Shown here: piece after piece, positions 1-5,388 of the stretch | Position numbering within the stretch: the stretch's first letter is position 1 | How the letters are laid out: each line of letters opens with the position of its first letter | Source: an uncultured Acidobacteriota bacterium | GTDB lineage: Bacteria; Acidobacteriota; Vicinamibacteria; Vicinamibacterales; UBA8438 | Length of the DNA: 5,896 nt | Assembly (NCBI GenBank): GCA_937888665.1 | Contig: CALBET010000916.1 | Location: 1-5,896 of the forward strand | Direction: 5' to 3' | Notes under the pieces: generated by a model | What the model was told of the DNA's origin: nothing | The model's input: the letters and a program-made list of their open reading frames with translations, nothing else | The model's database searches: none | Program-made: the position numbers and the translations under genes

Positions 1-464
1 CGGATGAGTTCCTTGAGCCAGCGTCCAAGCGTTGGCTGTCGGCCGCCGCACCCCCGTCCCCACGAGCCGCCGAAACCGCACGAACGTCGGCGACTCAAGC
101 GGGTGCCATGCCTTCGCGCGAACGATTCCCTGGCGAGGCCGCGTACAATGACCGGGTGGTGATTCGCGATGAGCGCGGCGTTGAGTACGATCCGGTTCCT
201 TTGCCGACCCATGAGGTGACCGATGCGGTGGCCTTGGACGCGCGCCGTGTGAATCGCTCCGCTCCTCGAAAATCGATTCCGCTCTACACGGGGACCGATG
301 GTCTCGAGTTGTCGCAGCAACCGCGCGGCCATCGCCGACACTGGACCGACCCGCAGTGGCTGGCTTTCGAGGAGCATCGACGCCTCGAGCAGGACCTGTC
401 TGAGGACGACGAGCCGCTGGCCGCCGTCATGATCGTGCGTCCGCACGACCCCGCTCCACGCTGA
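1..464 (+). CDS. C-terminal part of an unrecognised protein, open to the left edge
   Basis: I do not recognise this protein. The reading frame ending in TGA at 462-464 has no stop back to the first complete codon at base 3, so at least 153 residues are encoded. The first visible part is rich in Ala, Pro and Ser and looks like a linker (about residues 13-36). It is followed by a charged soluble stretch with many Arg, Asp and Glu and no membrane segment or cysteine. The first ATG is at 108, with only a poor ribosome binding site before it (GCGGGTGCC), and no GTG or TTG lies upstream in frame. I therefore favour a gene entering from the left over a separate 118-residue gene starting at 108. Third-position GC is visibly lower than in the symporter downstream, which could mean an accessory gene or a weakly conserved tail. 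The next gene starts 74 bases later on the same strand. Confidence 0.5.
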   Translation, partial: DEFLEPASKRWLSAAAPPSPRAAETARTSATQAGAMPSRERFPGEAAYNDRVVIRDERGVEYDPVPLPTHEVTDAVALDARRVNRSAPRKSIPLYTGTDGLELSQQPRGHRRHWTDPQWLAFEEHRRLEQDLSEDDEPLAAVMIVRPHDPAPR

Positions 465-527
465 CCGTCACGCCCGCGCTGGCTGTCTCGTCTTCTGGTC
501 ACATGACGACCGAAGAGGATGCATGAC

Positions 528-531
528 AGGA
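528..531 (+). promoter_or_regulatory. Ribosome binding site of the symporter (decides the GTG start)
   Basis: AGGA lies 7 bases before the GTG at 539. An in-frame TGA at 533-535 excludes any earlier start, and the next in-frame ATG would remove the first membrane helix. This supports GTG as the true start codon. Confidence 0.6.
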
Positions 532-538
532 TTGACGC

Positions 539-2452
539 GTGCGCACCGTCGACGTCGTGATCCTCGCCGTTTTTATTCTCTACGCCGTCACGGTCGGCCT
601 CCGCCATCGCCGTCAGGCGTCCAAGAATCTCGAGGAATACTTCCTCGCCGGCCGGACCCTCCCCGGCTGGAAGGCGGGGCTCAGCATGGCCGCGACGCAG
701 TTTGCGGCAGACACGCCGTTACTCGTCACCGGTATCGTGGCGGTCTCCGGGATCTTCGGGTTGTGGCAATTGTGGATCTACGCCGTCACGTTTCTGCTGA
801 TGGGGTTCGTGCTGGCGGGCGCCTGGCGACGTGCCGGGGTCGTCACCGACGCCGAGCTGACCGAGGTGCGCTACGGGGGGCGGCCGGCGGCCGTGCTGCG
901 AGGGGTGAAGGCGTTCTACCTCGGCACGCTCATCAATTGCGTCTCGCTTGCCTGGGTGCTCTTCGCCGCCGCCAAGATTGCCGAACCGTTCCTGGTGTGG
1001 CACGAGTGGCTGCCTACGGGTCTGCTGCAACCGGTGGTGACATTCGTTGAGACGGTCGGGATGCCACTGACCATCGGGGCACCGGATGACCCTGCCGTCT
1101 GGGTCCAGACCGCCAACAACCTGGTCTCCCTGCTGCTGATCCTCGCGTTCACCACGCTCTACTCGGCCACCGGCGGCCTGCGGAGTGTGGTCGCGACCGA
1201 CGTCGTGCAGATCGGCGTGATGTTTGTCGGCACCGTGGCGTTTACCGTGATCGTCGTCATGGAGATCGGAGGTCTGGGCGCGATGACGGAGCGCGTGTAC
1301 GAGACCTTCGCGGACGGCGGCCCGGGCGGCATTACGCCGGACCAGATTCTGGCCTTCACACCGGGGCACGGCAAGGACGTCACGCTGACGGTCCTGTCCC
1401 TCATCGGGTTGTTGTGGCTCATCAACTCGGTCTCCGACGGGACGGGCTATCTGGCCCAGCGGTCGATGGCCTGCCGGAGCGACCGCGACGCGAAAACGGC
1501 GGCAGTGGTCTTCACGTTCACCCAGGTCGTGGTGCGCAGTCTGGTCTGGTTACCGCTGAGCGTCGGGCTGCTCGTGCTGTTCCCGCCGGACCCGTCCCTC
1601 GCCCCCGGGCTGCTGCAAGCCGACCGCGAAGCGAGCTACGTGCGGGGCATGGCGGAACTGCTGCCACCGGGCCTGATGGGGCTCATGCTGACCGGCATGC
1701 TTGCGGCGCTCGCCTCTACCGTCGACACCCACCTGAACTGGGGCGCCTCGTACTGGACCAACGATCTCTACAAACGGTTCATCTGTCAGGCGTGGCTCAA
1801 GACCGAGCCGAGCGGTCGGTCCCTGGTCTGGGTCGCGCGCGGGTCCACCGTGGGCATCTTGGCGGTCGCGCTCGTGATCATGACCCAGCTGACGTCCATC
1901 AACCAGGCCTGGCAGATCAACCTGCTGTTTGGGGCCGGCCTTGGTGTCGTGCAGGTGCTGCGCTGGATCTGGTGGCGGATGAACGCCTGGGCCGAGATCG
2001 CCGCGATGCTGACGTCGGCGGTGGCGGCACCGCTGCTGCTGGTGTCGCTTGGCGATGATCAACAGGCGCTACGCTTGCTGCTCATGGCGACCGTATCGAC
2101 AGGCGCGGCGCTCGCGGCGGTCTGGATCAGGGGGCCCGAAGAGACGGTGGGGTTGACCGCCTTCTATCGACGGGTGCGACCCGTCGGCTTCTGGGGCCCA
2201 ATTGCGGCCGCGGTCGACCCCATCGCCGCCGCCACCGGACCGGCGCGTCTTGGCCGGGCGCTCGGTGCGATGGCCCTCTGCGCGGTGACCGTGTTCTGCC
2301 TCCTGGTCGGCATCGGCACCTGGCTTGTGGGGAGCCCGCCACCGGCCTGGATGCCGTCCCGCCCGATCTGGGTCGGCTGTCTGCTGCTGGTCGGGCTGGC
2401 GGTGTGTCCGGTCTGGTACCGACTGGGTTACGGAGCAGACAGGCCCCGGTGA
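539..2452 (+). CDS. Sodium:solute symporter family protein (SSS family)
   Basis: This is an inner-membrane secondary transporter of the SSS family (LeuT-type fold), expected to couple solute uptake to sodium entry. The substrate cannot be read from the sequence. The 637 residues contain about 14 hydrophobic helices, the first at about residues 3-21. The family hallmarks are clear. After helix 1 comes the stretch with FLAGRTLPGW near residues 35-44, followed by AGLSMAATQFAADTPL. The TGGLRSVVATDVVQ signature lies at 211-224. The segment at 389-400 reads AALASTVDTHLN, and its Ser393-Thr394 pair matches the Ser pair that helps form the Na2 site in characterised members. The motif AFYRRVRP at 541-548 precedes the last two helices, as in a group of long SSS proteins common in environmental bacteria. 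The gene is complete and starts with GTG. Its 3' end faces the minus-strand operon, with a strong hairpin in between. Confidence 0.96.
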   Translation: MRTVDVVILAVFILYAVTVGLRHRRQASKNLEEYFLAGRTLPGWKAGLSMAATQFAADTPLLVTGIVAVSGIFGLWQLWIYAVTFLLMGFVLAGAWRRAGVVTDAELTEVRYGGRPAAVLRGVKAFYLGTLINCVSLAWVLFAAAKIAEPFLVWHEWLPTGLLQPVVTFVETVGMPLTIGAPDDPAVWVQTANNLVSLLLILAFTTLYSATGGLRSVVATDVVQIGVMFVGTVAFTVIVVMEIGGLGAMTERVYETFADGGPGGITPDQILAFTPGHGKDVTLTVLSLIGLLWLINSVSDGTGYLAQRSMACRSDRDAKTAAVVFTFTQVVVRSLVWLPLSVGLLVLFPPDPSLAPGLLQADREASYVRGMAELLPPGLMGLMLTGMLAALASTVDTHLNWGASYWTNDLYKRFICQAWLKTEPSGRSLVWVARGSTVGILAVALVIMTQLTSINQAWQINLLFGAGLGVVQVLRWIWWRMNAWAEIAAMLTSAVAAPLLLVSLGDDQQALRLLLMATVSTGAALAAVWIRGPEETVGLTAFYRRVRPVGFWGPIAAAVDPIAAATGPARLGRALGAMALCAVTVFCLLVGIGTWLVGSPPPAWMPSRPIWVGCLLLVGLAVCPVWYRLGYGADRPR

Positions 2453-2487
2453 TCTCCCCGGAGCAGCTGCGCAAGAAACGTCAGAGG

Positions 2488-2562
2488 GGGTTTTCCGACG
2501 AGGCGTCCGTCTGGCAAGGCGCGAGGAGGGAGCAGCCAGGCGGGCGCCTCGTTGGAAAACCT
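2488..2562 (+). terminator. Long inverted repeat / RNA hairpin between convergent genes
   Basis: The arms at 2488-2515 and 2535-2562 are 28 bases each and are separated by a 19-base loop. Read as reverse complements, they match at 24 of 28 positions. The four differences (pairs 2488/2562, 2497/2553, 2506/2544 and 2510/2540) are all transitions that give G-U wobbles in RNA copied from the plus strand. That RNA would therefore have an unbroken 28-pair stem. In RNA of the minus-strand genes the same four positions are A-C mismatches. The right arm overlaps the stop codon of the minus-strand gene by two bases. No T-run follows the stem on either strand, so it is not a textbook intrinsic terminator. 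A terminator or 3'-end protecting hairpin for the symporter mRNA is the simplest reading. A palindromic repeat element is the alternative. Confidence 0.6.
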
Positions 2563-3481
2563 AACGGCCCAGCGGAACGGTCACGTTGACCGTGATGGTG
2601 TCGGAGGCCGCGAGCCCGCCATCGTGCGCCTGGACCTGCAACGTGTACGTACCCGGCAGACTGAAAATCGCCTCGGTCGTCCAGAGTCCGTTGTCGGGGG
2701 ACGCGGGGGTGGACCAGCCCGGGGACCATGGCGAGTTACGGCCGACCCGCGTGTCCTCCCAGTTGCTGATCTGGGGTGGGTCGAACGTCACCAGTCCTGG
2801 TCCGCGGTACACAAACCAGGACACCCGCAACCCCGTGGCGCTGTCGGTGGTGATCCGCCCGGGTCGCCTGGGGTTGGTGGGGGCCAGGCCCCTGGCCCGC
2901 GGGACGCCGTCGTCGGTCACGACCGCCGCCAGCGACAGCGGCTCGCCCGCGCGGACGCTCCGGGTGGGTTCGCCCCGAAGGGTGAGCGAGGGCGGCGCGT
3001 TGTGCTCCAGCTCGGGCGTGGCGCCGGCGGCGCCGGCGGCACCGTTGTTCGCCTGAACCACCAGGTCGTCGATGAAGTAGTCCCGCTTCAGGGTGGCGTA
3101 GGCCTGTTCGGTCCGACCGTTACTCGTCAGCGTCCAGACCAGCTCCTTGTCGCCGAAGTCGGCCGGCACCCGCACGCGAAACGTGAAACGATTTCGACGC
3201 GGGTAGAAGCGGGTCGGCTGCCCGTGGTCAGGTCCGCCCGGTGCAATCGTGTTCTCGGGGCCTATCGGGACGTCGATGACCTCCTCCCAGTTCCGGTTCA
3301 TGTACCCGAACACCAGGTTGAACGAGCCGTCGGCGTTTTGTTCCCAGCCCTCGTAGGCGGGCGCGATGTTCTGTCCGCTCGCGAACGACTGCTGGGCATG
3401 ACCCACCGGTGGCGCCGTCAGCGAGACGACGGCCGTGAGAAAGAGCCCCGAGCGTCGGGCTGATACGCGTTGGTGCATCAT
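2561..3481 (-). CDS. Secreted two-domain protein with C-terminal Ig/PKD-like domain
   Basis: This is an exported protein of unknown function, 306 residues from the chosen start. A signal peptide covers residues 1-29 (basic start, hydrophobic core LFLTAVVSL, cleavage likely after GHA before QQ). The first mature domain (about 31-140) is predicted to be beta-rich and contains NADGSFNLVFGYMNRNWEE and a run of PTRFYPRRNRFTFRVRVP. I recognise this as a recurring conserved but functionally undefined domain of environmental bacteria. A Gly-Ala linker (147-154) leads to a second beta-rich region. That region ends in GTYTLQVQAHDGG and SDTITVNVTV (about 277-302), typical of the last strands of PKD, cadherin or Ig-like folds. 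There are no cysteines in the mature chain and no obvious catalytic motif or anchor. The start at 3481 is chosen because GGAG lies 6 bases before it and the signal peptide begins there. The frame is open further upstream to 3619, but that would add a non-signal N-terminus inside the preceding gene. It lies 16 bases after the cytochrome/PHM gene. Confidence 0.85.
   Translation of the reverse strand: MMHQRVSARRSGLFLTAVVSLTAPPVGHAQQSFASGQNIAPAYEGWEQNADGSFNLVFGYMNRNWEEVIDVPIGPENTIAPGGPDHGQPTRFYPRRNRFTFRVRVPADFGDKELVWTLTSNGRTEQAYATLKRDYFIDDLVVQANNGAAGAAGATPELEHNAPPSLTLRGEPTRSVRAGEPLSLAAVVTDDGVPRARGLAPTNPRRPGRITTDSATGLRVSWFVYRGPGLVTFDPPQISNWEDTRVGRNSPWSPGWSTPASPDNGLWTTEAIFSLPGTYTLQVQAHDGGLAASDTITVNVTVPLGR
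3021..3038 (-). repeat. 9-base tandem repeat encoding a Gly-Ala linker
   Basis: The unit GCGCCGGCG occurs twice in a row and is followed by a decayed third copy. On the minus strand it encodes Gly-Ala-Ala units at the junction between the two beta domains of the secreted protein. It is probably a simple slippage-prone linker whose length may vary between relatives. Confidence 0.6.
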
Positions 3482-3487
3482 GGGCGT

Positions 3488-3491
3488 CTCC
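3488..3491 (-). promoter_or_regulatory. Ribosome binding site of the Ig-like secreted protein
   Basis: On the minus strand GGAG lies 6 bases before the ATG at 3481 and 9 bases before the adjacent second ATG at 3478. It sits in the 16-base gap after the cytochrome/PHM stop codon, and so fixes the start at the signal peptide instead of the much longer open frame. Confidence 0.65.
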
Positions 3492-3497
3492 GGGCTA

Positions 3498-4889
3498 CTA
3501 GCCGCCACCCGCGGTTGCCTGGGCCGCGGACGTACCGCACAGCAGACACCCAATGTCTGTACCGCCCGTGAGCTGCAGTTGCCCGTCACGCTTGGCGACT
3601 TCCACCGCGAACTCCTCATCGTCCATGTAGATCGCCTGCAGCAGGTTGATGAACATGTTGTCGACGGACCGGTGCCCCGACCCCGACCAGTTGCGCGGGT
3701 CCGCCACGTTCGGATTGGTGAGCGTGTTGTTGAAGTAACCGGTCAAGTGGAGGATGGTGCCCTTTGGCAACAGCGGCGCGGCGTCGTCTTCGTACTTGTA
3801 CACACGCACCCAGTTGTGGTCGTAGCCAGAGCAGTTGAGTGCCTGTACGGTGGTACCCCAGACCGCCTCGAGACACATCCTGACGCCCGGCGCGTGCATG
3901 TGCGGCTCGTAGACGCTGAGCTTGGTGTTCTCCGGCAGCGTGAAGTAGGCATCCATCCGCTGGTTGTCTTCCATGCCTCGGATGTCGATGTCGGGGCCGT
4001 TGCCAAAGAAGAGGAACTCGACCTCTTTCGTCGGTTCGTACTCCTTCGGGTGGAACTTGAAGCCGACTTCCAGGCGGGCGGTCGTGTCGGTGCCGTTCGC
4101 GTGCAGATGCGTCGACGGGAAGATCAGTTTCGCTCCGGCCTTCAGGATCGGCCCGGCCTCCTCGTCGAAGATGTCGGCGTTGCGCCCGACCTCGTGCACG
4201 GGCCAGGTGAACGCATCGCGCGGTCCATCGTCCGGACCCATGGTCGTGAGCGCCGAGTGGTGCACCACGAACAGGCCGCCGACGGTGTCAGATTTCACAC
4301 CACGGGGCAGGTCGTTCCGCTCTTTGTACTCGATCGCCGAGACATAGCGGTCTTCGGTCAGACCGGAATCGATCTGGCCGAGCACGCCCCACCAGTCTGG
4401 CGCCTCGCCCTTCACCTCGATGGCCGGGGACGACACGATGAGATCCGGCTGGCCGATTTCCCACTCATCGACATCGATGAAGGCGGGCGGCACCGGCATG
4501 TCGGCCGGGTTCCCGCGTGGCGCCCCGGCGTCAGACCACGCGGCGATGGCGCCGATCTCGTCGTCGCTCAGCGACCAGTCGTCCTTGAACCGCTGGATGC
4601 CGATGTCCTTCTCGATGTACCACGGTGGCATGACGCCCATCTGGTTGCGGAGCCCCGTCCGCTGTTTGATGGACCGTGCCCAGGGACGCACGTCTTCGTA
4701 GGTGATGAGTGACATCGGCGCCAGCGAGTTGGGGCGGTGGCACTTTTGGCAGCTCCGCTGCAGAATCGGCGCGATGTCCTTCGTGAACGTCACCTCGTCG
4801 TGCGGCGTCTGTGCGGTCGCGACCCGAGGACCCGCTACGAGCGCGAGTAACAGCGCAGCGACCGAACCGACGCGAAATGTCATCGTCAT
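3498..4889 (-). CDS. Secreted cytochrome c fused to a PHM-like copper monooxygenase domain
   Basis: This is an exported redox protein of 463 residues. The signal peptide spans about residues 1-27 (MTMTFRVGS, hydrophobic core, VATAQ). A cytochrome c domain at about 30-125 has one heme site, C47-QK-C50-H51. It also has MPPW with Met87, a candidate distal heme ligand, and the family wording LAPMSLITYEDVRPWARSI. From about 140 onward it resembles the two beta domains of peptidylglycine alpha-hydroxylating monooxygenase (PHM) and dopamine beta-hydroxylase. His210-His211 and His261 would bind the first copper. His330 and His332 (EPHMHAPG) and Met412 would bind the second. A pair of cysteines (339, 353) could form a disulfide. 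Odd features are an extra His263 beside His261 and a C-terminal CLLC (448-451) after the last recognisable domain. The start at 4889 has GAGGAG 7 bases upstream; the open frame extends eight codons further to a TTG at 4913 with no comparable site. The enzymatic substrate is unknown. Confidence 0.92.
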   Translation of the reverse strand: MTMTFRVGSVAALLLALVAGPRVATAQTPHDEVTFTKDIAPILQRSCQKCHRPNSLAPMSLITYEDVRPWARSIKQRTGLRNQMGVMPPWYIEKDIGIQRFKDDWSLSDDEIGAIAAWSDAGAPRGNPADMPVPPAFIDVDEWEIGQPDLIVSSPAIEVKGEAPDWWGVLGQIDSGLTEDRYVSAIEYKERNDLPRGVKSDTVGGLFVVHHSALTTMGPDDGPRDAFTWPVHEVGRNADIFDEEAGPILKAGAKLIFPSTHLHANGTDTTARLEVGFKFHPKEYEPTKEVEFLFFGNGPDIDIRGMEDNQRMDAYFTLPENTKLSVYEPHMHAPGVRMCLEAVWGTTVQALNCSGYDHNWVRVYKYEDDAAPLLPKGTILHLTGYFNNTLTNPNVADPRNWSGSGHRSVDNMFINLLQAIYMDDEEFAVEVAKRDGQLQLTGGTDIGCLLCGTSAAQATAGGG

Positions 4890-4896
4890 GCAGGCG

Positions 4897-4902
4897 CTCC
4901 TC
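4897..4902 (-). promoter_or_regulatory. Strong ribosome binding site of the cytochrome/PHM gene
   Basis: GAGGAG on the minus strand ends 7 bases before the ATG at 4889 and is the best Shine-Dalgarno match in the window. It decides for this ATG over the TTG at 4913 and the ATG at 4883. Confidence 0.75.
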
Positions 4903-4925
4903 ACAATAATCAACCCTATCGCCCA

Positions 4926-4954
4926 ATCCTAAACCTGACGCTCTGTTGTGTCGA
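4926..4954 (-). promoter_or_regulatory. Sigma70-type promoter for the cytochrome/PHM operon
   Basis: On the minus strand a -35 box TCGACA (4949-4954, five of six consensus bases) is followed by an exact 17-base spacer and a -10 box TAGGAT (4926-4931, four of six). Transcription would begin near 4919, giving a leader of about 30 bases that holds the strong ribosome binding site. The gap after the preceding gene is 95 bases, much longer than the 16 bases downstream, which fits a new transcription unit. Two such boxes can occur by chance, so this remains a prediction. Confidence 0.45.
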
Positions 4955-4984
4955 GCGCCCGATGTGCAGTGGTAGCACGGATCT

Positions 4985-5320
4985 TCAGGTCAGCCGATCC
5001 GAAGACGTCTCCACCATGTCGCCGAGATACTCCAGGAACGGTCGTCCCTCGTACCGCTGATACGACTCGATCGGCTCAGTGGCGAGACCGTCGAAGAACC
5101 GGTCAAGGACGGTCGCCCGTTCGTGCGCCAGTGGCGTCGGGCAATAGCAGGTCTCGCTCCAGCAGACATCCCCGGACTCGGTCACGGTGGCTCGGTCGAA
5201 CGCGTCGACCAGCTCCTGACCGTCCGGCTCTTGGGCGGCGATCGAGCCGTCGTCGAGCTTGCGGCGCAGCTCCGCCGCCATGTCCGTCTTGAACCGGGCT
5301 GTGACGCGATAGATGGCCAT
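4985..5320 (-). CDS. Conserved-looking small cytoplasmic protein of unknown function
   Basis: This 111-residue soluble protein has no signal peptide or membrane helix. It begins MAIYRVTARF, a likely first beta strand, and continues with a charged helix (AAELRRKLDDG). The most distinctive part is a cysteine cluster, C53-W-S-E-T-C58-Y-C60-PTPLAHER, followed by an amphipathic segment (ATVLDRFFDGLATEPIESY). The three cysteines and His66 could bind metal, but the spacing matches no metal-binding motif I can name. The strand-helix start, with many charged residues, could also fit a small ferredoxin-like (ATP-grasp or ABM-type) fold; that is only an impression. The ATG at 5320 is chosen because GAGGA lies 6 bases before it; the frame continues to a TTG at 5344 with no such site. 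It sits between the DUF5916 gene and the cytochrome/PHM gene, in the same direction as both. Confidence 0.75.
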   Translation of the reverse strand: MAIYRVTARFKTDMAAELRRKLDDGSIAAQEPDGQELVDAFDRATVTESGDVCWSETCYCPTPLAHERATVLDRFFDGLATEPIESYQRYEGRPFLEYLGDMVETSSDRLT

Positions 5321-5326
5321 TGCGGG

Positions 5327-5331
5327 TCCTC
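5327..5331 (-). promoter_or_regulatory. Ribosome binding site of the 111-residue gene
   Basis: GAGGA on the minus strand lies 6 bases before the ATG at 5320. It directly abuts the tandem heptamers at 5332-5352, so anything bound to those repeats in the RNA could affect ribosome access. Confidence 0.6.
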
Positions 5332-5352
5332 GGTCAGTGGTCAACGGTCAGC
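5332..5352 (-). repeat. Three tandem 7-base repeats before the 111-residue gene
   Basis: On the plus strand the heptamers GGTCAGT, GGTCAAC and GGTCAGC follow one another without gaps; on the minus strand they fit RYTGACC. The register is exactly 7 bases in all three copies. They occupy the region 12 to 32 bases upstream of the start codon. They may be a binding site for a regulator that recognises direct repeats, or a small slippage-generated array. Nothing else in the gap suggests a promoter. Confidence 0.5.
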
Positions 5353-5353
5353 G

Positions 5354-5365
5354 GCCCTGAAGGGC
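5354..5365 (-). terminator. Possible short hairpin after the DUF5916 gene
   Basis: GCCC and GGGC form a four-pair stem with a tetraloop about 23 bases after the DUF5916 stop codon. It is short and has no T-run, so at most it is a weak terminator or a chance palindrome. Confidence 0.15.
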
Positions 5366-5388
5366 GTTGCTACGCCGCCGTGCCGCCG

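Noticed and set aside
503..526. Seven-codon frame (MTTEEDA) just before the symporter, possibly a leader peptide
   Set aside because: It has no ribosome binding site, no run of a regulatory amino acid and no attenuator-like hairpin after it.
523..1050. Plus-strand frame of 175 codons overlapping the start of the symporter
   Set aside because: It is Arg-rich out-of-frame coding over the symporter's own N-terminus, with no recognisable domain.
719..1369. Minus-strand open frame of 216 codons inside the symporter
   Set aside because: Its composition (Arg, His, Gln, Asp-rich) is typical of a GC-driven antisense frame, and the symporter on the plus strand is unambiguous.
2488..2562. The long inverted repeat as the two ends of an insertion sequence or a CRISPR unit
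   Set aside because: The loop is only 19 bases, so no transposase or spacer fits, and I see no direct target duplication flanking the arms. A miniature palindromic element cannot be fully excluded.
2552..3463. Plus-strand open frame of 303 codons opposite the Ig-like gene
   Set aside because: It is Arg/Gly/Pro-rich shadow coding with no recognisable domain. The minus strand has a signal peptide, a ribosome binding site and a domain ending.
3435..4712. Long plus-strand open frame of 425 codons opposite the cytochrome/PHM gene
   Set aside because: It is antisense to a clearly recognised gene and is rich in Arg, Val, Gly and His. It matches no family I know and is the usual by-product of high third-position GC.
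4959..4979. Small GTGC/GCAC stem after the 111-residue gene as a terminator
   Set aside because: It has only four pairs and no T-run, so it is within chance expectation for this base composition.
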